Shown: positions 1-9,439, counted from the first letter of the stretch. The stretch is DNA of 64,000 nt from Nannocystis exedens (GCF_002343915.1 NZ_NETK01000001.1:7144001-7208000), one strand, 5' to 3'. Program-made: numbers and translations. Notes: generated from the sequence alone by a model not told the origin.

Positions 1-16
1 GCGGAGGGCCCGGCGC

Positions 17-208
17 GTGACGCTCGGGCACTTCCTGTACATCCCCGGCGTCTTCCTGCTGGGGATCCTGATCGGGTACATCCTCGGCGGACGAGCCGCC
101 GCCAGCAGCGCCGCCGACCGCGAGCTCGTGGCCCGACGCGCGGCTGCCCGAAGGGTCAGGTCGGAGCCGACTCACGCGCCGCCGCACGGTCCTGAGGCCC
201 CGCCGTGA
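17..208 (+). CDS. small single-pass membrane protein
   Basis: A 63-residue protein with one N-terminal hydrophobic helix (residues about 5-25, rich in I/L/G and ending in a GGRAAA stretch), then an Arg/Ala-rich basic tail. The GTG start overlaps a TGA at 18-20, the arrangement expected if an upstream gene ended there, so it may be translationally coupled to a gene outside the window. The sequence gives no function; it is probably an inner-membrane accessory protein with a cytoplasmic tail. Confidence 0.5.
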   Translation: MTLGHFLYIPGVFLLGILIGYILGGRAAASSAADRELVARRAAARRVRSEPTHAPPHGPEAPP

Positions 209-248
209 CGCTGGCGCCGGTTTTCCGACCGTGGTATGCGGGGGCGCC

Positions 249-1394
249 GTGTTCGACCCGACGTATACCGACGAGCAGAACGCCCTGATCCAGACCGCGC
301 GCAAATTCACGCGCGAGTCGATCATCCCGGTCGCGCACGATTACGACGAGGCGGAGAAGTTCCCCGTCGACGTGTTCAAGGCGGCGTTCGACCTCGGCCT
401 GATGAACATCGAGATTCCCGAGGCTTACGGCGGCCTCGGCTACCACACCCTCGACGGCTGCATCGTCTCCGAGGAGCTCGCCTACGGCTGCGCCGCGATC
501 GCCACCAGCGTGATGTGCAACCACCTCGGCGCGCTGCCGCTGCTGGTCGCCGGCACCGAGGAGCAGAAGCAGAAGCACCTGCGCCGGCTCACCGAGGAGT
601 TCATCTTCATCAGCTACGCCTGCAGCGAGCCCGAGGCCGGCTCCGACGTCGCGTCGATGAAGACCCGCCTGGTCCGCGACGGCAACGGCTGGCGGCTCAC
701 CGGCCAGAAGCGTTGGATCACCAACGCCGGCCACGCCAGCATCTTCACCGGCTTCGCCACCCTCGATCCGGCGCTCGGCCACCGCGGCATCACGGCCTTC
801 GTCGTCGACCGCGACCGCCCCGGCATCTCGATCGGCAAGAAGGAGAAGAAGCTCGGCCAGCGCGCCTCCGAGACCTGCGACGTCATCTTCGAGGACGTGC
901 CGCTGACCGACGCCGACATCATCGGCGAGCCCGGCAAGGGCTTCTACGTGGCGATGGAGGTGTTCGACCGCTCGCGGCCGATGATCGGCTCGCAGTGCGC
1001 CGGCATGATCCGCCGCTGCCTCGACGAGTCGGCCCGCTACGCCAAGGAGCGCAAGACCTTCGGCAAGCCGATCGCCGAGCACCAGGCGATCCAGTTCATG
1101 ATCGCCGAGATGGCGATGGCCTACGAGACCACGCGCCTCCTCTACAACAAGGCCGCGTGGGAGGTCGACAAGGGCATCCGCCGGACCAACACCAGCGCGA
1201 TCGCCAAGTGCGTCGGGGCCGACAGCGTGGTGAAGTGCGCCGCGGACGCCGTGCAGGTGTTCGGCGGCTACGGCTACACGCGCGAGTACCCGGTCGAGAA
1301 GATCTACCGCGACGCCAAGCTCATGCAGATCTACGAGGGCACCTCGCAGGTCCAGCGGATGGTGATCGCCAAGAACATCCTCGCTCGAGGCTAG
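249..1394 (+). CDS. acyl-CoA dehydrogenase
   Basis: A 381-residue FAD enzyme of the acyl-CoA dehydrogenase family, which oxidises acyl-CoA to the trans-2-enoyl form in fatty-acid or branched-chain amino-acid breakdown. It has the usual length. Visible motifs are the CSEPEAGSDVASM signature in the middle domain, the QVFGGYGYTREYPVEK signature, and YEGTSQVQR near the C-terminus, whose Glu matches the catalytic base of medium- and short-chain members. I take GTG 249 (MFDPTYTDEQ), which fits family starts; GTG 231 would add six odd residues. It ends one base before the murI start, so the two may be co-transcribed. Substrate chain length cannot be read from the sequence. Confidence 0.92.
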   Translation: MFDPTYTDEQNALIQTARKFTRESIIPVAHDYDEAEKFPVDVFKAAFDLGLMNIEIPEAYGGLGYHTLDGCIVSEELAYGCAAIATSVMCNHLGALPLLVAGTEEQKQKHLRRLTEEFIFISYACSEPEAGSDVASMKTRLVRDGNGWRLTGQKRWITNAGHASIFTGFATLDPALGHRGITAFVVDRDRPGISIGKKEKKLGQRASETCDVIFEDVPLTDADIIGEPGKGFYVAMEVFDRSRPMIGSQCAGMIRRCLDESARYAKERKTFGKPIAEHQAIQFMIAEMAMAYETTRLLYNKAAWEVDKGIRRTNTSAIAKCVGADSVVKCAADAVQVFGGYGYTREYPVEKIYRDAKLMQIYEGTSQVQRMVIAKNILARG

Positions 1395-1395
1395 C

Positions 1396-2265
1396 GTGAC
1401 GCGGGGCGAGGGGTCGGCAGCTGCATCGACCGTGGCCGATCGACCGATCGGCGTGTTCGACTCCGGCGTCGGCGGACTCACGGTGCTGCGGGCCCTGCGG
1501 TCGGCGTTACCGGACGAGCGCTTCATCTATCTCGGCGACACGGCGCGCCTGCCGTACGGGACCAAGAGCGGCGAGACGGTCACGCGATACGCCGAGCAGG
1601 CGGCGCGGGTGCTGGTCGGCCGCGGGATCAAGCTGCTCGTCGTCGCCTGCAACACCGCGTCGTCGGTCGCGCTCGGCCACCTCGCGGCGGTGTTCGCTCC
1701 GCTGCCGGTGATCGGCGTCATCGAGCCGGGGGCGGCGGCCGCCTGCGGCGCCTCGGTCAGCGGGCAGATCGGCGTCATCGCCACCGAGGGCACCGTCCGC
1801 GGCGGCGCCTACGAGCGGGCCATCCGGGCCGTTCGCCCGGCCGCCGAGGTCGTGTCGATCGCCTGCCAGCTGTTCGTCGCGCTGGCCGAGGAGGGCTGGG
1901 TCAGCGGGCCCGTCGCCGAGGCCGTCGCGCAGCGCTACCTCGCGAACGTGGTCGGCGAGCGCCCCGCCCTCGACTGTCTGGTCCTCGGTTGCACGCACTT
2001 CCCGGTCCTGCGCCAGGCGATCGCCGCGGCCGTGGGCCCGCGCGTCAGGTTGGTCGACTCGGCCGAGACCACCGCCGAGGTCGTGGTCGAGTGCCTCCTG
2101 CGATCGGACCTGCGCGCCGGCCACCGGACCCGCGGGCAGGACGGGGCAGGGCAGGCGGGGGTCCGCTTCCTCGCCACCGACGCGCCGGCCCGGTTCGCGC
2201 GGGTCGGTGCCGTCTTCCTCGGCGAGGCGATCGCGCCCGAGGACGTCGAACTCGTCGACCTGTAA
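1396..2265 (+). CDS. murI: glutamate racemase
   Basis: A 289-residue cytoplasmic enzyme that converts L- to D-glutamate for peptidoglycan. It shows the N-terminal GVFDSGVGGLTVL motif, YLGDTARLPYG, and the two catalytic cysteines in VACNTA and LGCTHFP. The GTG start lies one base after the acyl-CoA dehydrogenase stop. A short N-terminal extension of about 17 residues precedes the conserved core. All key residues are present. Confidence 0.95.
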   Translation: MTRGEGSAAASTVADRPIGVFDSGVGGLTVLRALRSALPDERFIYLGDTARLPYGTKSGETVTRYAEQAARVLVGRGIKLLVVACNTASSVALGHLAAVFAPLPVIGVIEPGAAAACGASVSGQIGVIATEGTVRGGAYERAIRAVRPAAEVVSIACQLFVALAEEGWVSGPVAEAVAQRYLANVVGERPALDCLVLGCTHFPVLRQAIAAAVGPRVRLVDSAETTAEVVVECLLRSDLRAGHRTRGQDGAGQAGVRFLATDAPARFARVGAVFLGEAIAPEDVELVDL

Positions 2266-2477
2266 CGGACCCCGCGGGTTTTCACAGCAGGACGCTGTCT
2301 CGCACGCCCGCGGTTTTCGCGGCACCGGGGGGGAAGTCTGATCGCCGTCCGGCCCCGGGGGCCCGGTACTCAAGGCAAGATTCCCGTATTCAGTGTTGCT
2401 TTCGTTGTGATATACCCCCCGCTGGCATCGAAGCCGATGCCCGAGGCGCTCGCCGTGACCGCAAGGAGCACCCTCCT

Positions 2478-5400
2478 GTGAAGACAAGCCGCTCTCTGCT
2501 CAAGTACTCGCTGTCCCTGCCGCTGGTCATCATCCCGCCGGCGGTCGCGGCGATGGCCCCCAACCTCGCGCTGGCGGCTTCCGACGTCACGATCAGCGGC
2601 GTCGTCACCGACCAAAACACCGGCCAGAAGATCTCGGGCGCCCTCGTCATCATCCAGTGTACGTGCCTCCAGGGCGCGCGCGAGGTGATGACCAACGCGG
2701 ACGGTCTCTACACGTTCCGCAACTTGCCGCAGGGCAAGTACACGGTGCAGGTGCTGTATCAGGACGCCAACGTCAATAAGACGATGGAGGTCCTGCCCGG
2801 CGCCAAGATGCGCGCCAACTTCCAGATCGATCCGAAGCTCAAGTTCCGCGTCGACATCGAGGTCCAGACCAAGACGCGCAACGACGCCGCCCAGGTCACC
2901 AAGGTGAAGATGGAGCAGGCGCGCAACATCCCGGTCGGCGGGACCAGCCGCGACTTCACGGCCGTGGTCGACATGTCTCCGACCGCCAGCCGTGACGCCG
3001 CCGGCATCCGCCTCGGCGGTTCGACGGGCGCCGAGAGCAAGTACGTCGTCGACGGCCAGAACGCCACCAGCCCGGCGTTCGGCACCGTCGGCGCGACGAT
3101 CGTCCAGGAGTTCATCGACGAGGTCGAGGTCGTCGAGGGCGTGTACGACGCCGAGAGCGGCGGCGCCACCGGCGGTCTCGTCAAGGCGCGCCGCATCGGC
3201 GGCAGCAACAAGCTGCGCGGCACGGTGCTGTTCCGCATGACCCCGCGCATCGCCCTGCCGCGCTTCATCAGCGCGACCGACGAGTCGCTGCGCGTCGCCG
3301 AGATCAACAACTACCAGGGCGAGGGTGTCGTCACCCTGTCCGGTCCGATCATCAAGGACAAGCTGTTCTTCGCCATCGGCGTCGCGCCGAGCGGCAGCAA
3401 CAACTCGCTGATCCAGTCGTTCTACAAGCGGCGCGACAAGGACCGCTCGGGCGGCTACGAGGACTGCGCCTACGAGAACGGCACCAACGACTGCGCGGCC
3501 AACGGCAACTACATCGACTCGGTCAAGTTCGCCGAGCAGCGGTTCAAGACCGGTCGCTTTACCATGGGGTGGACGGTCGCCCTCGACTGGCAGATCAACC
3601 CCAAGCACCGCCTGCGCCTGTCGGGCGGCGGCGGCCCCGGCACCCAGCGGCGCAGCTATCGCCAGCCGCCGGGCTCCGAGCCGAACTCGTTCGGCACCAA
3701 CCCGAACGCGACCATCGGCGGCGCCTCGCGCGTCGGCTCGGGCGTCGTCAACAACAGCTTCGGCAGCGACCTCGGCAACACCACCCAGGTCGGCCTCGAC
3801 TACGAGGGCCGCGTCGCCAACGACAAGCTCGAGATCGACGCCGGCATCTACTACTCGCGCTTCACGCAGAAGCAGGCGTGGAAGCTCGACAACGAGATGC
3901 AGCGGAACATCCCGCTGACGCAGGAGACCGACAGCCAGGGCCGCAACCTCTACGACCTGCTCGACCGCGACGGCGCGGTGCGCCTGGTCCAGGGCGTCGA
4001 CGAGGCGTGCAACAACGCCAACCTGCCGGGCCTCACCTGTCCGACGCGCGTGTGGCTCTCGGGCGGTATCGGCACCTACTCGCAGTCGGTGGCCGACCGC
4101 GTCGGCGGTCAGCTGGCGCTGACCCACTTCCTCAGCGGCAAGAAGGCCGGCGCGCACCAGCTCAAGTACGGCACCGAGATCGACAGCGTGCGCCTCAAGC
4201 AGAGCACCGCCTACTCGGGCCAGAACGACCCCGACTTCTACCAGAACTGTCCGGTCGGCACCGTCGGCGGCGGCGAGTACTGCTACGACCCGGCGACCAA
4301 CAACTACTTGATCGGCGGCGACGTCAGCCCGAACCGGGTCAACAACAACCGCCTCGTCATCGTCGACGCCGACAACCCGGACAACCGCCGCACCCTCGGC
4401 TTCGGCCGCGTCCGCTACGAGCAGGAGGACCTGCGCGCGATCGCCAGCCCGATCGGCGCCGGCGTCCGCGTCTCGGCCTACAACTCGACGCTGACGACCC
4501 AGAACTACGCGCTGTTCGTCCAGGACAAGTGGTCCATCTTGTCGAACCTGTACCTCAACGCCGGCGTGCGTTGGGAGATGCAGGACATGAAGGACGTGTT
4601 CGGCAAGCGCAACATCTTCATCAACGACAACGTCGCGCCGCGCGTCAGCCTCGTGTACGACTGGACCGACGAGGGCAAGAGCCGCCTGTACGCCTCGTAC
4701 GGCTGGTTCTACCAGCAGCTGCCGGTCATCTTGAACAACCGCGCCTTCGGCGGCCTCGTCAACGTCAACCGTAGCTACCGCGCGTCCGACTGCGCCACGC
4801 CGGTGCTGATCGGCGGCGAGTCGCGCGAGCGGTCGATCAACGGCGCCCCGACCGAGTGGTGCACCGACTTCAACCAGTCGACCACCGGCCTGACCGCCGG
4901 CTCCGTCGTGCCGAAGCTGCGCGGCATGTACACCCAGAAGTTCGTCGTCGGCTACGAGCAGGAGGTCATCGAGGACCTGCTCGTCGGCGTCAAGTGGCAG
5001 CACGAGAGCCTCGGCCGCGCGGTCGAGGACGTGTCGACCAACGGCGGCCTCAACTTCATCATCGCCAACCCCGGCGAGTCGGTCTCGGCCGCCGACATCC
5101 AGCGCCAGCAGGACGCCTGTACCAGGCTGCAGGAGCAGTTCGACGCGGCGCCCGACGACGACCCGCAGCGCGACGTGCTCGCGCGCGAGCTCAACCGCTG
5201 CACCTTCCTCGCCGACGCGTACTCGAAGGTCGGCACGCTCTTCAACAAGCCGGTCCGCAACTACGACGCGTGGGTGTTCAACATCACCAAGCGCTTCGCC
5301 AAGAACTGGACGCTCCAGGCGAGCTACATCTACAGCCGCCTGATCGGTAACTACGACGGCTTCGTCAACCGCAACACCGGCGCCATCGACATCGGCACCA

Positions 5401-5963
5401 CGGCCACCTACGACATCCCGGAGCTGGTCCGTAACAGCTACGGCCCGCTGTGGGACAACCGGCCGCACCAGATCAAGTTCGACGGCTACTACTCGTTCGA
5501 CCTCAAGAAGGCCGGCCGCCTGACCCTCGGCCTCAACTTCCGCTACCAGTCGGGCACGCCGATCAGCGTGTTCGCCGACAACAACCGCTACGCCGGCCAG
5601 TTCCTGGTCTACGCCATCCCGCGCGGCGCCGGCGGCCGCCTCGAGCCCAACTACTTCGCCAACGTCGGCATCAGCTACGCCTACCCGCTGCCCGGCGAGG
5701 TCGAGCTCGAGGTCTCCGCCCGCCTCGTCAACATCACCAACAACAAGGCGGTGCTCCGCGTCGACGAGACCTACTCGTACTCGCAGGGCCGCGCCATCGC
5801 CGGCGGCGACCTCGACGACCTCAAGCACGCCAAGGTCCAGAGCCCGAACGCGCCGACCAGCTTCTTCCAGCGCGGCGTGCTCCCGCCGCAGGGCAACTTC
5901 CTGGTCCAGACCGTGTTCCAGCAGCCGATCGGCGCGCAGTTCGAGCTCCGCCTGCGCTTCTAG
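2478..5963 (+). CDS. Oar-like TonB-dependent outer-membrane receptor
   Basis: A 1161-residue outer-membrane protein. GTG 2478 is preceded by AAGGAG at 2463-2468, nine bases upstream. The signal peptide runs to about residue 35 (PNLALAA). Next come a carboxypeptidase-regulatory-like (Ig-fold) domain at about 38-110 (ISGVVTDQNTGQKISGA), a TonB plug at about 130-250 (GGSTGAESKYVVDGQNATSPA) and a large beta-barrel. The protein ends in an aromatic residue (ELRLRF), as barrels do. This architecture is typical of Oar/SusC-like receptors in myxobacteria. The substrate is unknown, and no TonB/ExbBD partner is nearby. It stands alone, with a strong hairpin after the stop. Confidence 0.9.
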   Translation: MKTSRSLLKYSLSLPLVIIPPAVAAMAPNLALAASDVTISGVVTDQNTGQKISGALVIIQCTCLQGAREVMTNADGLYTFRNLPQGKYTVQVLYQDANVNKTMEVLPGAKMRANFQIDPKLKFRVDIEVQTKTRNDAAQVTKVKMEQARNIPVGGTSRDFTAVVDMSPTASRDAAGIRLGGSTGAESKYVVDGQNATSPAFGTVGATIVQEFIDEVEVVEGVYDAESGGATGGLVKARRIGGSNKLRGTVLFRMTPRIALPRFISATDESLRVAEINNYQGEGVVTLSGPIIKDKLFFAIGVAPSGSNNSLIQSFYKRRDKDRSGGYEDCAYENGTNDCAANGNYIDSVKFAEQRFKTGRFTMGWTVALDWQINPKHRLRLSGGGGPGTQRRSYRQPPGSEPNSFGTNPNATIGGASRVGSGVVNNSFGSDLGNTTQVGLDYEGRVANDKLEIDAGIYYSRFTQKQAWKLDNEMQRNIPLTQETDSQGRNLYDLLDRDGAVRLVQGVDEACNNANLPGLTCPTRVWLSGGIGTYSQSVADRVGGQLALTHFLSGKKAGAHQLKYGTEIDSVRLKQSTAYSGQNDPDFYQNCPVGTVGGGEYCYDPATNNYLIGGDVSPNRVNNNRLVIVDADNPDNRRTLGFGRVRYEQEDLRAIASPIGAGVRVSAYNSTLTTQNYALFVQDKWSILSNLYLNAGVRWEMQDMKDVFGKRNIFINDNVAPRVSLVYDWTDEGKSRLYASYGWFYQQLPVILNNRAFGGLVNVNRSYRASDCATPVLIGGESRERSINGAPTEWCTDFNQSTTGLTAGSVVPKLRGMYTQKFVVGYEQEVIEDLLVGVKWQHESLGRAVEDVSTNGGLNFIIANPGESVSAADIQRQQDACTRLQEQFDAAPDDDPQRDVLARELNRCTFLADAYSKVGTLFNKPVRNYDAWVFNITKRFAKNWTLQASYIYSRLIGNYDGFVNRNTGAIDIGTTATYDIPELVRNSYGPLWDNRPHQIKFDGYYSFDLKKAGRLTLGLNFRYQSGTPISVFADNNRYAGQFLVYAIPRGAGGRLEPNYFANVGISYAYPLPGEVELEVSARLVNITNNKAVLRVDETYSYSQGRAIAGGDLDDLKHAKVQSPNAPTSFFQRGVLPPQGNFLVQTVFQQPIGAQFELRLRF

Positions 5964-5990
5964 CCCCGGCCTCCGCTGCGAGGTGCCCGC

Positions 5991-6021
5991 TCGGCCCGCC
6001 TGTCCGCGACAGGCGGGCCGA
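5991..6021 (+). terminator. hairpin after the TonB receptor gene
   Basis: A perfect 14-bp stem (TCGGCCCGCCTGTC and its complement) with a 3-base loop, 27 bases past the stop. No U-tract follows, so it may work as a processing or stabilising hairpin or with Rho. Its centre carries the CCTGTC/GACAGG core of the dispersed repeat family. Confidence 0.6.
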
Positions 6022-6125
6022 ACCGCTTTCGGGCGATCGCCCCCGCGTCGGCCCGCCGCGTGCCGCGTGACGATCCGCGGGGGTGGCAGTCCGGTGTCCC
6101 CGGCTCGCATCATTCACCGATAAAC

Positions 6126-6198
6126 TACTGGCGTCGGACCCTGCCCATTCCCACCCGTGATGGGTGCGGCGTGGATTCGCCGCTCATTGACGCCAGTG
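6126..6198. other. possible three-way-junction structured element
   Basis: In the 412-base gap between the TonB receptor and the hydrolase, an outer 9-bp stem (ACTGGCGTC at 6127-6135 with GACGCCAGT at 6189-6197) encloses two small hairpins: CACCC-GTGAT-GGGTG at 6152-6166 and CGGCG-TGGATT-CGCCG at about 6167-6182. This could be a structured leader RNA of the downstream lipoprotein gene or part of an old mobile element. Nothing else is evident in the gap apart from the terminator hairpin. Confidence 0.3.
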
Positions 6199-6375
6199 CA
6201 TGATTGCCGGCGCGTGACCCATTCGCTGCACCCGGCCGCTCGAAAGCCGCGAGCTGCCCGGCTGTGACCTCGTCCGCGGCCCCGGCCGCGGGGTGCCATG
6301 AATCGAGCTCCCTCGGGCGTCAGCGAACGCGGGCATGGCGATTTCGCCCAGCGCCGTGAGAAGATGGCGGGCGTC

Positions 6376-7596
6376 ATGCGTCGTGGGCTCCTCTGTCTCC
6401 CTCTCCTCGCGGCCCTGGCCTGCGGCGACGACCTCGTGGGCGAAACGGAGGTCGCCACGCCCGGCACCACCGAGCCGACGACCGGCACGAGCACCGCGGG
6501 TCCGACCGGTCCGACGACCACGCAGACCCCGCCGGAGACCAGCGAGGGCAGCATGAGCGGGGCCGAGACGACGACGACGGGCGCTCCGACCTCGACCTCG
6601 GAGCCGCCGACGAGCACCACGGGCGACCCGCCGAAGGCCGACATGGGCAGCAGCGGCGGTGATTTCCTGCGCTGTCACGACGCGCCGCCCGACGGCGCGA
6701 CCCTGGCCCCGGACATCCCTGCCTACGGCGGCACCTGCCCGACCCTCGAGATCGGCTACATGGAGGGCCAGGCGTACAACGTGCTGCCGCAGCAGCTCGG
6801 CGGCGGCACCGTCGAGCGCCAGTTCCTCGTCATCGCCCCCGAGGACGCGGGGCCCGACGAGCGCCTGCCGGTGATCTTCCTGTGGCACTGGCTCGGCGGC
6901 GACGCCCAGGACTTCTACGAGCGCGGCGACGTGCAGAACGCGGTCAATCAGAAGCGCTTCATCGCCGTGATCCCCGAGGCGCGCGAGGGCCTGCTGTTCA
7001 AGTGGCCGTTCAGCGCGATCGACAGCGACGCCGACCTCGAGGCCGAGTTCCAGTTCTTCGACGACATGCTGTCGTGCGTGGCCGAGCAGTTCAGCGTCAA
7101 CAAGGAGTGCGTCTCCTCGACCGGCGTCAGCGCCGGCGCGCTGTTCACCAGCCAGCTCGCGGGCGGCCGCGGCGACGTGCTGTCGTCGTTCATGTCCCTG
7201 TCCGGAGGGACAGGCGGCGCCATCAAGCCGTGGACCGCGCCCGCCCACAAGATGCCGGCGATGGTGCTGTGGGGCGGCCCCGACGACTTCTGCATCCTCA
7301 TCGACTTCGAGCAGACGTCGAAGGACCTCGAGCAGAACCTCGAGGCCGGCGGGCACTTCGTGCTCGAGTGCGTGCACAACTGCAACCACTCGACGCCGCC
7401 GTTCCCGGTCGAGCCGGGCGAGACCGCGTTCGCGCCGCTGTGGGACTTCTTCCTGGACCACCCGTATTGGCTGGCGCCGGGCGAGTCGCCCTACAACGAG
7501 TTCGGCATCCCGGCGGGCATGCCCGACTGGTGCGCGATCGGGGCCGGCAACGCGGTCCCGCCGCCCGAGCCGTGCGACAAGAACGAGTGCTCGTGA
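6376..7596 (+). CDS. lipoprotein serine hydrolase, PHB-depolymerase/LpqC-like
   Basis: A 406-residue exported alpha/beta-hydrolase. ATG 6376 gives a lipoprotein signal (LLAALAC). A Ser/Thr/Pro/Gly linker of about 80 residues follows, then the catalytic domain: an oxyanion region (FLWHWLGGDAQDF), nucleophile elbow GVSAGA, an Asp region after GGPDDF, and a C-terminal HNCNHSTPPF stretch that probably supplies the catalytic His. This resembles the LpqC/feruloyl-esterase/PHB-depolymerase group; the ester substrate is unknown. The in-frame ATG at 6364 is possible but less suited to the lipobox. SLSGGTGG near residue 275 is encoded by a CCTGTCC-GGACAGG repeat. Confidence 0.8.
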   Translation: MRRGLLCLPLLAALACGDDLVGETEVATPGTTEPTTGTSTAGPTGPTTTQTPPETSEGSMSGAETTTTGAPTSTSEPPTSTTGDPPKADMGSSGGDFLRCHDAPPDGATLAPDIPAYGGTCPTLEIGYMEGQAYNVLPQQLGGGTVERQFLVIAPEDAGPDERLPVIFLWHWLGGDAQDFYERGDVQNAVNQKRFIAVIPEAREGLLFKWPFSAIDSDADLEAEFQFFDDMLSCVAEQFSVNKECVSSTGVSAGALFTSQLAGGRGDVLSSFMSLSGGTGGAIKPWTAPAHKMPAMVLWGGPDDFCILIDFEQTSKDLEQNLEAGGHFVLECVHNCNHSTPPFPVEPGETAFAPLWDFFLDHPYWLAPGESPYNEFGIPAGMPDWCAIGAGNAVPPPEPCDKNECS

Positions 7597-7609
7597 CGCC
7601 GACGCACGA

Positions 7610-7637
7610 AGGGCCCGGCGCGATGCGACCGGGCCCT
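7610..7637. terminator. bidirectional hairpin terminator
   Basis: A 9-bp perfect stem (AGGGCCCGG/CCGGGCCCT) with a 10-base loop, placed between the hydrolase stop (7596) and the convergent 17-codon gene (stop 7664). It has no long T-tract. Its position suits termination of both transcripts. Confidence 0.6.
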
Positions 7638-7663
7638 CGCTGCGCCGCCGTGGCGCGTTCGGG

Positions 7664-7717
7664 TCACAGCCCGCTGACGTTCAGGCCGCCCGCCTTCACC
7701 TTCGACTTCGTCTTCAT
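7664..7717 (-). CDS. 17-residue basic peptide (MKTKSKVKAGGLNVSGL)
   Basis: A tiny reading frame with an excellent ribosome-binding site: AAAGGAGGG at 7723-7731, six bases between GGAGG and the ATG. The peptide has five Lys in its first half and an AGG hinge. It ends in TGA and is followed by a shared convergent terminator. It lies divergent to the propeller lipoprotein gene at 7846. The strong SD and terminator suggest a genuine gene: a signalling, antimicrobial or ribosomally made precursor peptide, or a leader. I recognise no family with certainty. Confidence 0.55.
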   Translation of the reverse strand: MKTKSKVKAGGLNVSGL

Positions 7718-7845
7718 CGGGACCCTCCTTTCGCGTCGACGATAGCCGGCGGACCTGCGACGCACCACGCGCCGGGTCGCGCCTGTCGAGTTCGCGCGGC
7801 GGCTCCGGTTGCGCGGGGGCGCGGCTGTGCGGCATCCTGGCCGCG

Positions 7846-9360
7846 ATGCCCGGTTCGCCTGCGACGCGCCGCTCCGCCGTCCTGTTCGCGCTGCTCTGCG
7901 CCTGCAGCGATGCTGCCGCCACCACCACCGACGACGGCAGCGGCACCGGCGGCACCAGCAGCACGAGCGAGACCGGCGCGAGCACGAGCAGCACCACCGT
8001 CGCGCCGCCCACCACCGGCGATCCGGGCAGCAGCAGCAGCAGCAGCAGCGGCGAGCCCGGCTTCGACCCGCCGACGCCGGTGTGCGGCAACGGCTACCTC
8101 GAGGCCGACGAGGAGTGCGACGACGGCAACGACGCCGACGACGACGGCTGCGACAGCGCTTGCCGGATCCCCTGCGGGCTCGCCGGCGAGGCCGTCGCCC
8201 TCGCGCCCTCGGCCGAGTCGGAGCTGTGGGTCGTCGCGGTCGCCCCGGCGCCCGACGGCGGCTTCGTGGCCATCGCGCGTCAGCGCGAGATCACCAGCGA
8301 CGAGGAGGGCATGCAGACGCTCGGCCTCGCGCGCACGCGGGCGATCCGCTACGCGCCCGACGGCCAGCCGGCGTGGGACGTGCTGCTGGCGCCGGACGAC
8401 GTCCGCTTCACGCCGGTCGACGGGGTCGTCGACGCCGACGGCCACGTCTACGTGGTCGCGACCGTGGCCGGCGCCGACGAGGACGACATCCGCGCCGTCA
8501 AGCTCGATGGAACCGATGGACATGTCCTCTGGACCATGGACAAGGACGGCGCCGAGCCGATGAGCGAAGACAGCGCCAGCGGCGTCGCGCTCGCGCCCGA
8601 CGGCGACGTCGTGATCGCCGGCGAGGTCAGCGACGGGCCCGGCGGCGGCGACGTGTGGGTCGGCAAGCTGGCCGCGGTCGACGGCGCCGAGGTGTGGACG
8701 ACGGTGTGGAGCGGCGCCGGCAACGGGATGTTCTCCAACGACGACGCGGGCCGCCTGGCGGTCGCCGAGGACGGCTCGGTCTACGTCGGCGCCCGCGAGT
8801 ACGTCGACTACAACATCGGCGAGGCGGTGCTGCTCAAGTTCGCCGCCGACGGCGGGCCGGCGGAGTGGAAGTTCTCGCCGCTGGCCGACGGCAGCGTCCA
8901 CAACCACGGGCCGGGCTGGGTGGCGGTCGACGCCGCCGGCGACGTGCTCTACACGGCCGTGCGCCTGCAGGGCGCGGTGCCCAACTTCTGGGTCTACAAG
9001 CTCGGCCCGGACAGCGAGCTGCAGTGGGAGCGGGCGCTGGCCGACTACGAGGACGACGGCGACCAGTGGTCGCTCGACGGCGCCGCGTTCGCCCCCGACG
9101 GCGAGGTCGTGCTCGCCGGCGGCTTGCGCGTGAAGGACAAGGTGGCCCAGCTCGAGTGGCGCGAGGCCTGGCTGGCCCGCCTCGGCGGCGACGGTCAGGT
9201 CCGCTGCCGGGTCCGCCACCGCGCTCCCAGCCCCGACCTGCTGCCGCCCGACGTCGTGACCTACGACGCGGCCGTCGGCGCCGACGCGACCGCCTACGTC
9301 GGCGGGGTGCTGGTGGTCGCCGGCGAGCAGCAGAGCTGGGTCGGCCTGTTCCGGCCCTAG
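7846..9360 (+). CDS. lipoprotein with Cys-rich repeat and beta-propeller
   Basis: A 504-residue secreted lipoprotein. The signal ends in the lipobox LLCAC, and a Ser/Thr/Gly linker follows (to about residue 75). Next is one myxobacterial disulfide repeat (CGNGYLEADEECDDGN...GCDSACRIPC), then about 380 residues of repeated beta-strand motifs of the type ALAPDGDVVIAGEV, AVAEDGSVYVGAREY and AFAPDGEVVLAGGL. These read as a delta-60/SBBP-like propeller of at least six blades. Such proteins are usual on myxobacterial surfaces. No catalytic motif is seen. A GGACATGTCC repeat copy lies inside the gene at about 8519. Confidence 0.8.
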   Translation: MPGSPATRRSAVLFALLCACSDAAATTTDDGSGTGGTSSTSETGASTSSTTVAPPTTGDPGSSSSSSSGEPGFDPPTPVCGNGYLEADEECDDGNDADDDGCDSACRIPCGLAGEAVALAPSAESELWVVAVAPAPDGGFVAIARQREITSDEEGMQTLGLARTRAIRYAPDGQPAWDVLLAPDDVRFTPVDGVVDADGHVYVVATVAGADEDDIRAVKLDGTDGHVLWTMDKDGAEPMSEDSASGVALAPDGDVVIAGEVSDGPGGGDVWVGKLAAVDGAEVWTTVWSGAGNGMFSNDDAGRLAVAEDGSVYVGAREYVDYNIGEAVLLKFAADGGPAEWKFSPLADGSVHNHGPGWVAVDAAGDVLYTAVRLQGAVPNFWVYKLGPDSELQWERALADYEDDGDQWSLDGAAFAPDGEVVLAGGLRVKDKVAQLEWREAWLARLGGDGQVRCRVRHRAPSPDLLPPDVVTYDAAVGADATAYVGGVLVVAGEQQSWVGLFRP

Positions 9361-9375
9361 CGGAGCTGGTCGCTC

Positions 9376-9439
9376 GGACATGTCGCCCGGAGCATGTCTC
9401 TTGGAGCATGGCGCCAAGGGCATGCCCCCAAAGACAGCG
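9376..9439. repeat. cluster of GCATGTC-type palindromic repeats
   Basis: Four half- or full copies of the dispersed CATGTC/GGCATG motif in 64 bases (GGACATGTC, GAGCATGTC, GAGCATGGC, GGGCATGCC), just after the propeller gene stop. Confidence 0.6.

Noticed and set aside
2370..6113. Very long minus-strand open frame opposite the TonB receptor gene
   Set aside because: Shadow frame caused by high GC at third codon positions; its translation is Val/Asp/Arg/Leu low complexity, and the plus frame has clear domains and SD.
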